Part shown: in pieces, positions 21,430-32,316 of the stretch
Position numbering within the stretch: the first letter of the stretch is position 1
How the letters are laid out: each line of letters begins with the position of its first letter
Origin: Amorphophallus konjac
Taxonomy: Eukaryota; Streptophyta; Magnoliopsida; Alismatales; Araceae
DNA: 64,000 bases
NCBI GenBank assembly: GCA_022559845.1
Contig: CM040121.1
Coordinates: 572,620,140 to 572,684,139 of the forward strand
Direction: 5' to 3'
The notes under the pieces: generated by a model
Database searches by the model: none
The model's input: only the letters and a program-made list of their open reading frames with translations
What the model was told of the DNA's origin: nothing
Program-made: the position numbers and the translations under genes

Positions 21430-24400
21430 CTATGGACCCAAACTGGGCCAGTGCCCATCTCCAAACAATCTGACATTAAATGTGGTCCGCAGATATGATA
21501 GATAGTCTTCATAGCGCATTGAACCTGAATAGTTCTCCCAGTACATGCGTACGTAGTATTCATACTCCTGCGAACCTTGTGCGTACACGACCTCTACTGA
21601 CGTAGCTGTGGCATAAGGATATGGATACGATGGGAAAAATGAACTACTGTTATCTGAGTCGCCATGATACATCGGCCGCTGCGGCCATGACCGTCCATAC
21701 GAGCTTCCAGATCCCTGGGAGTCATGTGTGCTCATCCTCTCAAAATCAGACAACATGCCTTGATAGCTTGTACTGTCTGCAACCGAACTTTCATAGTAGG
21801 GATCCCAATGATCAGCTGCCCGTCTCGTCCCTGCGGGTGGAGCACCGTGGTCCTCATCTTGCGTGGCATGTGTGAAGTGCTGCTCCTCTGTCCATGCGCC
21901 ATGTTGACGGCCCCCACGACCTCTACTATGACCACTGCTGTACTCTCTACCACCAGCACTAGTATTCTCACGAGGACTGCGTTGGTCACCTTGAGAACCA
22001 CCACCTCCATGGGATGAAGACCCTGTGGGTGTACTATCAGCATCGGAGTCATGACTCCCACTAATGCGGGGCTCAACAGAGGGCTCGGGAGTGTCGTCAT
22101 CTGCATTGGGATCTAATGTCTCCATGTCTTCAATATCTATCAGATTTAATGGTGGTCCCTTGTCCTTCTTGCTGGTGAATAATGTGGTCCATGATGATTT
22201 TTTCTTCTGTGGAGCAGGGGGCGGCATACATGCTGCATGTTGTGTCCCTCTAGATGCCTGAGAAGCAGAAGCCTGCTTAGATAATTTTTCAATTTACTTT
22301 CTATTGTGTAAGTCTGTACGTATACCTGAGAAGACTGATTGGGTGCCTTAGCCTTAGATGTTGAACGTCGGGGCGCAGCAGACTGAGATGGTTGTTTCGA
22401 TGCTATCGAAGACTACACAATTGAAAGAAGAATATATTCAAGTATCAATGAATTATATATTAACAAATGTAGAAATGACAATATAATTTCACCTCTCTAA
22501 ATGAGGAACTCCCCCTAGCCTCTCTTGAAGTGGATAACCTTCTGGGTTCCGCAGATATTGAATGTCGCGGTGCAGCAACTCGGGACCACTGTTCTCCCGC
22601 AATGTTGTCATTTGTCGGACCGACCTGCAATATATTTCTTACATCATCATACATCAATCTATGACTACGCTATCTAATGAAATTTACGATTCGATTTTCA
22701 TGTATTAATTCACCTGAGGTGGCGCTTGACGCTCAAAAATTGGAGGTTGTATCAATCGCTCCCATGCTGTATCATCGTACGCATACGATGTGTCTCCACC
22801 ACCAAAGACGAGGTCTTCATCTAAATTAACTTCATCATCACGTCCCGTTGCTGAGTCGTCACCACCCAAATGCACATGGGTGTCATCTCCCTCCCCCACT
22901 GCCTCTTGTACAGCCGATGCGAGAAAAGTATTAGGCCGTAGTGTCTCGCCAGGTTCTTCAGCTTCCTCATCCAATTCTGCCTCACCACGCTCGGTTGTGG
23001 CTCTTGCAACCCATGCTACCATAGGGTCATCATCATCTCGCAAGTACACAGCATCCGTTGGGTCATAATCTCCCTCTCCTCTCCTTGTATCCATTTGTAC
23101 ATGCCGGACCTTTAACCTCATGTTGTAATGAACATACACCATTTTGTCTAGCCTGCGGTGTGTTAGCCTATTCCTCAGCTTAGTATGCAAGAAGGAGAAC
23201 GTCGACCAATTCCGCTCACACCCACTCGACGAGGATGTTTGCGATAGAACTCTCATTACGATCTTCCTTAATACGGGTGCACTTGTGCCGTAATTTAGCC
23301 ACCACTCAGCTGTGTTTAAGACAGATCACGTACAATATAATAATTAGATGTAAAAATTACTTCTCGAGACATAGAAGATACATTGTGAAGGAACATTACC
23401 TGGGTCGAGTCTATCACGACTGGCCATGGCATTAGGTGTCACAAATGAACCAATTCCCTCTCTAAATGTTTTCATCTGCATTATCAAAAAATATGAAGTG
23501 TATATTTCATTTAATATTGTCAATGTTAAAATATCCAAGTATACCTCATTCAACGCATCAGCAACATCTGTTGGGGTGAAAGACAATCGGTCTACCACAA
23601 TGTTGACCGATTCTATCAACGTATCGTCATAAGCAAGGGCCCGAGCATATTGGAAGGCCGGATGTAGATAGTACGCTGCAATCGTAAGACAATGAATTAC
23701 ATATTAGTATCAACTGAAAATCACAGCTCATTGATTGGACGAGAATGTAAGTGTTTACCTGTCATGTGAAGATCGCGGCTCATTTGTCTGTCCCATCTGT
23801 CCTCCACAATCTCTAGAATGGTGGGTCCATATTTTTTGGACGTTGTAAGGATCTTCCGCTTGGCTGCTTCTATTTTGCTGTACACCAACCCCATGGTTGG
23901 TACTCTATCCCCATCAACGCATCGTAGAACCTCATACAGTGGCTCTATCAATGACACTAATACCTTCACTCGTTCCCAAAAATTCGAGGTGTTGACAATC
24001 CCCTCGACCTCCGCCCCTTCACGTGAAGCAGCAAAAGAGGAACTCAGCCAGGTCTCACCTCTAAACATTTGCTTCAACCCATCCTTGTGCTTCAATAGGC
24101 TCTGCAATGCGATGTAGTTGGTGGCAAATCGTGTGATGTCAGGCCTCAACAGTTCACCGCCACAGTGCTCCCTCATCCATGCCAATACAAGTGTGTGGTT
24201 GTAGATATATTTCGTGATTTTTCGTGCCACCTCGACCACAGATTTTACCATACGAAGCTGCCCAATCTCCTTCAGCATCAGATCTACACAATGTGCTGCA
24301 CAAGGGGTCCAGAAAATGTGCCGTTTTTTCTTCATTAGCTCCTCCCCAGCCTTCTTATAGTTCGACCCATTATCAGTCACCACTTGTACAATGTACTCCT

Positions 24401-25487
24401 CCCCAATCTCAGTCACCACTTGCTCCATCAATGACAGAATATATTGGTGACTGTGAATTTGACCAGACGCATCCACTGATTTGTGAAAGAATACCTGTCT
24501 GTCACAATAAACAAGGAAGTTGATCAGGGTAGATTTTGTGGTACCTGACCATCCATCACACATCAGTGTGACTCCGTACTTTGTCCATTTCTGCTTGAAT
24601 GAGTCAATGTAACTCTTGATCTCAGCAACTTGTTCATCAAGGTATACGCCAGCCAATTCTCTCGCTGTAGGTGGCTGCACGTGTAGCCCAAGGACCTGTG
24701 CTTCCTGAAACATTGGCTTATAGTAAGGGCTATTGGCTGCATTGAAAGGCAGACCCGCGTGGTGCCACCATTTTGCAACAGCCTGGCCAAGTTTCCATTT
24801 AGGTCCCTTCTGGCCATACGCATCGTCCATCCTCGTTTGCTTGCCATGCTCTCGGGATAGTGCACCGGACTCCACATCTTCAATGTTGATCGATTGTGTC
24901 CTTTTTCTTTGTGTCCCCGAGTCACCAGTCAATAAACTCCTTATGCCTCGTGATTGTCGAGTCGTAGATGAACCACCACTCCCTGATGCTCCGGTCCTCG
25001 CGGCCTCGCGACTACGGACTATAGTCTCCTCGGGATGTCTTGACTCATCCCTGCTCTGACGTAATGTCTCACGAAGCTCTGCTTCGTATGGATCGTTCAC
25101 AGTGACATACACATTAGCCTGCTCAGTACATGCTTGTTCGTCTTCGTCACTGGGTGTCCATGCACATTCCTCCCCGTTGCTGTCACTTGGGCGCCCGCTC
25201 ACTGCCGCTTGATCCCTTTTCTTCTTTTTTTCCTTTTCTTGCATCTCAGCTCTCTTCTCACGCAGGTGCCTAGCCATTGCAAGTTTCACATCTCTAGGCA
25301 CATGGGTACACCCAGCAACCTCAGAGTATCCTGCCCCGGCTCCTCCTGTCAAATGCTTCTTCAACCGAGACACCCCTCCTCCCCGGTGTTCTATTTTACA
25401 ATAGTTACAACGCCAACACATACGATTGCCATCCAACAAAACTCCGTGTGACCACTCAATATCACTTGTTCGTTCCTTAGGAGCCAC
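21430..25487 (-). CDS. hAT-1 transposase, seven exons in phase
   Basis: Exons (minus): 25487-23759, 23675-23545, 23475-23400, 23309-22714, 22624-22493, 22412-22326, 22272-21430. All introns are GT-AG and all junction phases agree, giving about 1197 residues without a stop. Order: BED finger (CWRCNYCK ... VSRLKKHL ... CTHVPRDV), basic coiled linker, DUF659/RNase-H fold with MCDGWSGTT and VVTDNGSNY around catalytic acidic positions, the CAAHCVDLML motif, then the hAT dimerisation region (CERNWSTFSFLHTKLRNRL) and a long glycine/serine-rich disordered tail. The frame opens at 25487 with GTG, not ATG; a first exon lies upstream, or initiation is at the ATG at 25421 just before the finger. It would cut and paste elements with the CAGGGTTTGC ends. 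Confidence 0.87.
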
Positions 25488-26289
25488 AGAGTGCTAAGGC
25501 CTAAAATTAAGAAATTCAAATTATGAAAATATATTACTTGTCATCTACAATTAACATTGAACATAATTTCATTATTTGCGTACCATGCAAGACTAAATTC
25601 AATATTTAATACATGTTAATATAATTTAGTTCAAAATAATATCATTATTTCTATAACAAACATATAAGGTTAATATTTATAATTAATACATATACATTAA
25701 CTTACATGACATAATTAGATATTTAAAATATAACTAATTAGATATTTACAATTACATCTCTAATTAAATTACATGACACATATAAATTATAAACATCTCT
25801 AAATAATTTACATTATATGTATAAATTAACTTTAAAATTATTTAGAAAATAGTAAACACTAAATTTATATTTACATTAAAAATATATCCATACACATTAT
25901 ATTTTTACATTATGCAATTAAATTAACTAATATACATTATATATTTAAAAATATTTTACATCTACAACTAATAATGATATTAATATCATTACTTCTACAA
26001 CATACAAGATTAAATTTAAAATTTAATACATCTAAATTAAATCTAATATTTAAACATGAATTGAATAACACATCAAAAAATAAAATTATATCTACAACAT
26101 GAATTAAATATTATTTATATTAATTCTACAAAATGAATTAAATAATACATCAAATATATGATATTTATACAACATCAATTAAACAAAAATTATATTACTT
26201 ATATAACATGAATTAAATAATATATTATTATTAATATTAAATAATATAATAAAATATTTTTCTATATTTTTTAATTTAAAAACTAAAAA
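25488..26289. other. AT-rich stretch upstream of hAT-1 transposase
   Basis: Strongly A+T-rich with many TTAATATTTA-like words and no coding frame. In minus orientation it lies between the C-rich repeat and the first recognised exon, so it would be 5' untranslated sequence, promoter or first intron of the transposase. No distinct TATA box could be chosen among the many. Confidence 0.5.
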
Positions 26290-26790
26290 AAATAAACACC
26301 CCCCCCTCACCCACACCGCCCCCCCCCGGAGGTGGGGGCGGCGGTGCAGACGCCCCCCCCCCCTCACCCTCACCGCCCCCCACCTCCGTGCAGACGCCCC
26401 CCCCCCTCACCGCCCCCCACCTCCGTGCAGATGTCCCCCCCCCCCTCACCCTCACCGGCCCCCCTCCGTGCAGACGCCCCCCTCCCCTCACCGCCCCCCA
26501 CCTCCGTGCAGACGCCCCCCCCCCCCCCCCCCCCCCCCCTCACCCTCACCGCCCCCCCTCCGTGCAGACGCCCCCCTCCCCTCACCGCCCCCCCTCCGTG
26601 CAGACGCCCCCCTCCCCTCACCCTCACCGCCCCCCACCTCCTTGCAGACGCCCCCCCTCCGTGCAGACGCCCCCCCTCCCCTCACCCTCACCGCCCCCCA
26701 CCGGAGGTGCAGACGCCCCCCCCTCCCGCCCCCCACCGGCGGCGGTGCCAGTGCGATCGCCGGTCGTCACCCCCCACCCCCCTCCTCACC
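26290..26790. repeat. C-rich minisatellite in hAT-1
   Basis: Degenerate units built from CACCGCCCCCCACCTCCGTG and CAGACGCCCCC recur about a dozen times, including a C21 run near 26515-26538. Long open frames in all phases on both strands (proline- or glycine-rich) are by-products of the composition and are not genes. Confidence 0.9.
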
Positions 26791-27148
26791 CTAAAACAAA
26801 AAATTAGGGCACCTACCTCTGATCACCGGTCGTCGTCGCCGCCCGGTGCGGTCCGCCGTCGTCCGCCGCCGCTCTGCACCGCCCACAGCTGCCGGCCACC
26901 GCCTTCAAGCCGCTGCGGATGGCAGACCTGCCCGCACCCCGGCCCGCTATATGGGCGACCCGGCACGTACGCGCCGTCCCGCACGAACCACACCGGACCT
27001 GCCTCTACCCGCTCCGGTACGCGGCGGGACGCACGGGACCGTGCGGTCCACTGCGTCCCGGCCACGACCCACAACCCATGTGACCCGGCCCGCCTAGGTC
27101 GGGTCGGGTCGTGCGAGTCGGGCCGAGACGGCAAACCCTGATTTTCTC

Positions 27149-27464
27149 CAACATTCTTCTAAAATATTTCTATCTTAAAAGCACCCTTGTTCTTTATTCA
27201 TCTTCCCCTCCTACTTCCTAGTTCCCTCGCGCGGCAATCAGCGAAGAATCCAGGTTTCGCCGCCGGCTCCCCGGTCTCCATCCGTTATCGTCGTCTCCTC
27301 AGGCGTCCAAGGCCACAACAGCAGGAGCGGGGCAGGAGAGCCGAGAGAGCACCTGCGTGGGCGGGAGCAGAGCGCCAAGAGGAGGCCAGAAGCAGCAGCA
27401 GCACAGCCACGGAACACAAAGACCGAAGCAGAAGTGGGCACGGATAGACGAACCAGCAGTAGAG
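27149..27464 (+). promoter_or_regulatory. Proximal upstream region of the PPR gene
   Basis: Only about 316 bases separate the hAT-1 target duplication from the PPR start codon. It begins AT-rich (27149-27200) and becomes GC-rich (27230 onward), consistent with a 5' leader. No clear TATA box is seen. Any distal promoter now lies 6.9 kb away on the other side of hAT-1 (left of 20276). Confidence 0.5.
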
Positions 27465-29960
27465 ATGCTCAAGCCGCTTTCGAAGCCTCCCGGCGACAAA
27501 TGGGTTCTCTGCCTCTGGGCGAGGCTCCTCTGCGGTGGTGAGAGGGGCCGTCTTGCTGTTGCAGGCTGTGCATCAGGTGAAGAGGAAGAAGCAGTGGCCG
27601 CAGGAGGGATCGAAGAGCACGGCGGACATGACAGCGCGAATGGAGCGGGAGAAGAGGAGCGGGAAAGTGACGTGGGGAAGCTGGGCTTGCTCCTCCAGAA
27701 AGGCCGGTTCATGGCCGCCCTCGATCTCGCCAAGACCATTATTGCTCGCAAGGAGCCCTGCTTCCCCTCCCCCTCGGACCTCTACCGCGCTCTCGCGCTT
27801 TCGTACCCTTGCGCGGCCCCCGTTGCTGCTGCTGATCTCCTCATCAGGGCGTGTGCAGACCTCAACTTGCCGGACGATGCCTTCCAACTCTTCTCCATTG
27901 CTACCCGGAAAGACACGGGGTCTCAGCAGTACTTCCCTTCTCTGACCTCCTGCAATCGCCTCCTCGATGCCCTGGTCTCATCTGGTCTGTACGGTGAGGC
28001 CCTGTCTGTCTTTGCGGATATGGATGAGGTCTCCGGATTGTGGCCCGACGTCTTTACCTACAACAAGGCAATCCATGCGGCCATCAAGTCGGGGGATGTG
28101 AACAAGGCTGTTAGGTTGAAGGCCCAGATGGAGAGCAAGGGTAGGTTGGCCCCCAATGTGTTGACGTTCAATATTCTGATCTCTGGGTTGTGGAAGGAAC
28201 GGCAGAGGGGCCATGCGGTGCAACTGTTTGATGAAATGGTCATGCGGGGTGTCGCTCCAAACCATGTCACATATAACACAATGGTTGCTGGATATTGTAA
28301 GACGGGGGATTTGGATGCGGCATTTGGTGTGTGGGAGAGGATGAGGGTTGCAGGTGTGAAGCCAAACATTATCACATACAACTCTTTGCTTTCTGGTCTC
28401 TGTCGTGTCCGTCGAATGGGTGAGGCAGCAAAGATGCTTGAAGAGATGACAGCAAATGGCCTTGTGCCTGATGGATACACTTATAGTGTTCTTTTTGATG
28501 GGCTTCCGATTAACGAATCACTTTCTCTCTTTGAAGAGTCAATCAGAAAGGGTATCCGCATAGATAGCTATTCATTCAGTATTCTACTAAATGGACTGTG
28601 CAAGGAAGGGAAACTCTCCAAGGCCGAAGAAATCTTCAGGATGCTACTGGAGAAAGGATTCACTCCAACAGAAGTAGTATACAATACTCTAATTGATGGA
28701 CATTGTCGGGCAAAGGAAATAGACAGAGCACTTTTAGTGGTCCAATGGATGGAAGCCCATGGCATTAGCCCCGGCTGCATTACATACAATACTTTGATAA
28801 ATGGGTTGTGTAAGTTGCAGAAGGTTGAAGAGGCTGAACAATTTGTGAAGGAAATGAAGGAGAAGGGCATTCCTCCAAATGTGGAGACATACAACATTCT
28901 CATCAATATGTATGCACGAGCTTTCCAGTTTGAGAGGTGTTTTGCAATGCTTGAGGAGATGCAAGAGATGGGGCGTAAGCCAAACATTGTGTCTTATGGA
29001 GCTCTTCTGAATGGTTTGTGCAAGAAGGGCATGCTTGTTGAAGCAGAGCTTATCTTCAAGGACATGCTCAATAGAGGCATAAACCCAAGTGTGCAGGTGT
29101 ACAACATGCTTATTAGTGGGTACTGTAAATCAGCCAATCTAAAAGATGCCATCAGGTTGCTCGAGGAGATGAAGGCAAGGGATTTTTCTCCAACAATTGT
29201 GACTTTTAACTGTATTATAAATGGTCTCTGCATTGAGGGTAAGGTTATGGAAGCCGAGCAGGTGATGGTTCAGATGAAAGACAAAGGTCTAACACCTGAT
29301 GTTATCACGTACAACTCTCTAATCATGGGATACTGCAATCTTGGGGATACTCATAGAGCTCTCAAAATTTATGAAGACATGGAGAAGTTGGGTCTTAGTC
29401 CAACCCTTGTAACTTTTCACATGCTTATAAAGGCTGCAAGTGGGGAAGGAACAATTCAGCAAGTTGAGAAGTTGCATCAACAAATGCTTGACAAAAACCT
29501 ATGTCCTGATAAGCCTATATATAACGCATTGATCCGTGCCTATTCGAGTTTTGGAGATATCCGCAGGACATCAACTTTGCAGCAGGAAATGACAGAGAGA
29601 GGAATATTGCCTGATGAGATGACCTACACTAGCTTAGTGATTGGTTGGTGTAGAAAATTGGATTTGCAGAAAGCTAATAGCATCTCTCTTGATATGCAAG
29701 CAAAAGGGATAGGTCCTAGTAGACTGACTTATGGTGCATTGATCAGTGGGTATTGCAAGTTAAATGATTATGATCACGCACATGCTCTGTTTAGAGAAAT
29801 GGTGGACAAGGGCTTCTCTCCATATGCTTGTACATTTGAGGCATTGTTAACTGGCCTCAGAAGTGAGGGTCGGATGCAGGAAGCTGATATTCTCTATAAG
29901 GAGATGAAAGAGAAGGTTGCACAAAATGACAATGTTAATGATCTTGGCTTCATCCAATAG
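27465..29960 (+). CDS. P-class pentatricopeptide repeat protein, At5g12100-like
   Basis: 831 residues, one exon. The frame is open further upstream (to 27357) but without an ATG there; the first ATG is at 27465 (MLKPLSKPPGDKWVL). The N-terminus is basic and hydrophobic, then acidic, compatible with an organellar transit peptide. From about residue 170 to the end are about 19 PPR motifs of 35 residues, of the P type (VTYNTLINGLCKxGKVEEA style). The fifth is short (GYTYSVLFDGLPINESLSLF). There are no E, DYW or SMR domains. Motif order and diagnostic words (YNKAIHAA, SILLNGLCKEGK, VETYNILI) resemble Arabidopsis At5g12100, annotated as mitochondrial. Such proteins bind organellar RNA and affect its processing or stability; the target is unknown. 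It is the only intact host gene seen. GC falls from the 5' to the 3' end, as in many monocot genes. Confidence 0.93.
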   Translation: MLKPLSKPPGDKWVLCLWARLLCGGERGRLAVAGCASGEEEEAVAAGGIEEHGGHDSANGAGEEERESDVGKLGLLLQKGRFMAALDLAKTIIARKEPCFPSPSDLYRALALSYPCAAPVAAADLLIRACADLNLPDDAFQLFSIATRKDTGSQQYFPSLTSCNRLLDALVSSGLYGEALSVFADMDEVSGLWPDVFTYNKAIHAAIKSGDVNKAVRLKAQMESKGRLAPNVLTFNILISGLWKERQRGHAVQLFDEMVMRGVAPNHVTYNTMVAGYCKTGDLDAAFGVWERMRVAGVKPNIITYNSLLSGLCRVRRMGEAAKMLEEMTANGLVPDGYTYSVLFDGLPINESLSLFEESIRKGIRIDSYSFSILLNGLCKEGKLSKAEEIFRMLLEKGFTPTEVVYNTLIDGHCRAKEIDRALLVVQWMEAHGISPGCITYNTLINGLCKLQKVEEAEQFVKEMKEKGIPPNVETYNILINMYARAFQFERCFAMLEEMQEMGRKPNIVSYGALLNGLCKKGMLVEAELIFKDMLNRGINPSVQVYNMLISGYCKSANLKDAIRLLEEMKARDFSPTIVTFNCIINGLCIEGKVMEAEQVMVQMKDKGLTPDVITYNSLIMGYCNLGDTHRALKIYEDMEKLGLSPTLVTFHMLIKAASGEGTIQQVEKLHQQMLDKNLCPDKPIYNALIRAYSSFGDIRRTSTLQQEMTERGILPDEMTYTSLVIGWCRKLDLQKANSISLDMQAKGIGPSRLTYGALISGYCKLNDYDHAHALFREMVDKGFSPYACTFEALLTGLRSEGRMQEADILYKEMKEKVAQNDNVNDLGFIQ

Positions 29961-31085
29961 CTGTAGGTATTGTTTATTGCATGTACTTTATTTAGTAATT
30001 GTTTTGACCATGTCCAAATTAGTGATACAAAATGCTGAAAATTAGTTTTAAGTGCAGCCAACTGTAAGAGTGTAAGAATAAATAATTATCTTGACTCTTC
30101 TTGTTGAATGTTTTTTAAGATAGCGGACATCAGGGCAATGAGATATGGCTTTTGAGTGATTGCTCAAATATTAGTTTTCCTTTGAATTTGGTTTGATCTT
30201 AGAATGCTATAAATATAGTTGCTATATTCTCAAATTATAGGAGAGTGTCCATTATTACAGAAGCTGAGATATTGTTTTCCATTTAATGTGTTGCCAGAGG
30301 ATTCACCATTTATGCAAAAACAGATGAAAGGATTTTAGATATATAGGGTGCGTCATCCTTATGAAGGTTCTGAAAACACTAGGAGTGGTTGGTCATCTAT
30401 AGTGTTTTTCCTTTTTTTTGAAAAGAGTGTAAGTCAGTTTTGTTTTGTGCTCTTTTTAACTTTTTTTTTGTGGAATGATATATAACAAGGCTTGTTTCAA
30501 CACATGTTTCAGCATTGCTCATCTGCAACTTCAGTACTTCAAGAGCATGCTGTGGATGCTTGGGCTGAGAAGAAAATGTCTTTGATGCCAACATCTCAAA
30601 CTGGATTTGGCCGTGATTATCCACTCCTGCTGAAGGGGGTTGCTGTATTTCTTGGTCATGAAGCACGATGTGATTCTCGAATTCATCGTTTGGGACTGTC
30701 ATTATATGGGCAAGATCCTGCAATTTCTGGGTTGGGTTCTTCGTTTCTAGCATGGATATCTGCTGCTTTCATTACTCAGGTTTGTCCATTTTCTTTGTTG
30801 AAGTTTTATTGTATAACTATCATTTCAAATTAAGCCCAGAGTTACAGCATTTTGTCTTCATTCTTGTTTTTCTGCTAAGATACATTCTGGAATTCCCTTC
30901 AGTATGTGGCATAATTTTTCCAAACATGGCTAGAATATAGTCAAGTTTATGATCCAATGTGTCACTGATGAAGCCTGTTGTACTTCCCTGTCTATAAATA
31001 GAATCATTTTAACTGATCTCAGATTTATGCCGGATGTTGTGTGTTGACTGCGTGCCCTTGTAGCGAAATGATGTTTTTGTGCACG
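29961..31085 (+). other. PPR 3' flank, probable 3' UTR and downstream sequence
   Basis: AT-rich sequence after the PPR stop. Several AATAAA-like words occur, for example AATAAATAAT near 30078. An open stretch on both strands at 30480-30780 has no recognisable domain. The flank is interrupted at 31097 by the LINE and resumes at 57912. Confidence 0.55.
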
Positions 31086-31096
31086 TTTCACCTGTT
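31086..31096. repeat. Left target-site duplication of the large LINE
   Basis: TTTCACCTGTT here equals TTTCACCTGTT at 57912-57922. Between them lie only the LINE and the elements nested in it. The LINE 3' end (short A-run on the minus strand) abuts this copy. Confidence 0.8.
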
Positions 31097-31212
31097 TTTG
31101 AAAGTTGGTAATGCCATTGAGTGTATTAAAGGAAAAGAAAGTGTACAAGTATAACAAAAGCTCCCAAAAAGAGACCCTATACAAAAGTCACACCAAGGCG
31201 GTGTGGGGCCGT

Positions 31213-31674
31213 TTACCCACCCAACAAAGCAAAAAGAGGTGAGTTAAGGGTGTTCACATTACAAAGCACCTCCGCCCATTTCCTCACTCTATACAAATGA
31301 AAGAAATAAGAGTCTTCCACTCTAGCCTCCCTTCTGAAGATCCTGTTGTTCCTTTCACACCAAAGGGACCATAGAGTGGCATGCAAAATAAGCCACCAAA
31401 CAACACGATCACCTCTAAGGGGCCAACTCCTGCCCCAGCCCCACGACTTGATAAAGGACCACACCTCCGACTCCGGGCCAATGACGCATCGGGATCTTGA
31501 AGCCATCCCCTCCCACACAGCCTGTGAGAATTGACAACCTATGAAGAGGTGATCCACGGACTCGTCCTCCAGGCCACATAAATAGCAGGCCGGCTGGATG
31601 CCCGATAGGAAGCGCATGAGCTTGTCTATGGTAGAAAGCCTCCCATGGGAAATCCTCCAGATCAGAAGCTTCAC
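31213..31674 (-). pseudogene. LINE-1 zf-RVT (C-terminal zinc-binding) domain
   Basis: Contains the zf-RVT signature LLIWRISHGRLSTIDKLMRF, CYLCGLEDESVDHLFIGC, and the downstream LWCERNNRIFRREARVEDS. This domain ends plant L1 reverse transcriptases. Upstream pieces lie in other frames (31677-31940). Confidence 0.85.
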
Positions 31675-32058
31675 CTTTAAAGGACTCCTCGGTCTCCAAA
31701 TATAGGGAGCGGAGTCATGTCTCTCCCGCCATCCGAAATGATGATGTAAGTAGAGCTAACACAGAAGGTCCCCTCCCTGCCCGCTCTATGTCCACGGGCC
31801 CTCCAAGAGGGGGCGTGCGGAGAAGCCGAGGAGGAAAGTAAGAAGGTCCTGGAACTGCTCCAGCTCGGCACTTGTGAGGTCCCTCCTGAAAGTCGGCGCC
31901 CAGGTGTCCCCTGAAAGGAGGAGGTCAAAAGCCCAGTCAACCGTCCTAACAGGATCCGTCGAGATCGCGAACAGGCTAGGAAAAAAGGCCTCTAATGTGA
32001 AGTCATCACACCATCTGCCCTTCCAAAAAAGATAATGGTTGCCTTTCCCTAGATGGAC

Positions 32059-32316
32059 TCAGACCCCGGAGGAAATGAAGTCTCTGCAAGGGAAGATGCT
32101 GCGCCAAATAGGAGACGTCTGGGCTGGAGCTGAAAAATCCAGGTCCCAAACTCTCCTCCTACTGAAGTACCTCTGCCTGATGAGTTGTGCCCAAAGATTC
32201 TCATCCCTTGCTCCCAGTCTCCATATCCACTTACTAAGAAGAGCCAGATTGAAATCTCCTACATTTTTAATGCCAATGTCCCCGTACTCTTTAGGAGTAG
32301 CCACTGGTGAGGACAC
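32059..32316 (-). pseudogene. LINE-1 RT connection segment, broken by element D
   Basis: The motif TPKEYGDIGIKNVGDFNLALLSKW is a conserved block between RT thumb and zf-RVT in plant LINEs. The LINE frame runs only to 32304, where LTR D begins; the residues after that are LTR sequence. The matching upstream LINE part resumes at 54214. Confidence 0.8.
32300..32304. repeat. Target-site duplication GCCAC of element D (left copy)
   Basis: GCCAC here and at 54209-54213 directly flank the two LTRs of D. Removing D and one copy restores continuity of the LINE. Confidence 0.9.

Larger units (their letters stand above)
20284..27140 (-). mobile_element. hAT-1: complete BED/DUF659 hAT transposon (6857 bp)
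   Basis: Both ends carry the terminal inverted repeat CAGGGTTTGC (20284-20293; complement at 27131-27140), with subterminal GACCCG/CGGGTC repeats inward on both sides. It is flanked by a perfect 8-bp target duplication, ATTTTCTC, at 20276-20283 and 27141-27148; 8 bp is the hAT standard. It encodes a spliced transposase and a second BED-finger ORF on the minus strand. Perfect ends and an unbroken coding model suggest recent insertion and possible autonomy. It lies about 320 bp upstream of the PPR start codon. Confidence 0.95.

Noticed and set aside
26332..27141. 269-residue proline-rich open frame and its glycine-rich counterparts on the other strand
   Set aside because: All frames are open across a C-rich minisatellite; composition artefact, and it crosses the hAT-1 end.
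27357..27464. N-terminal extension of the PPR protein
   Set aside because: It begins with GTG; no ATG precedes 27465 in frame.
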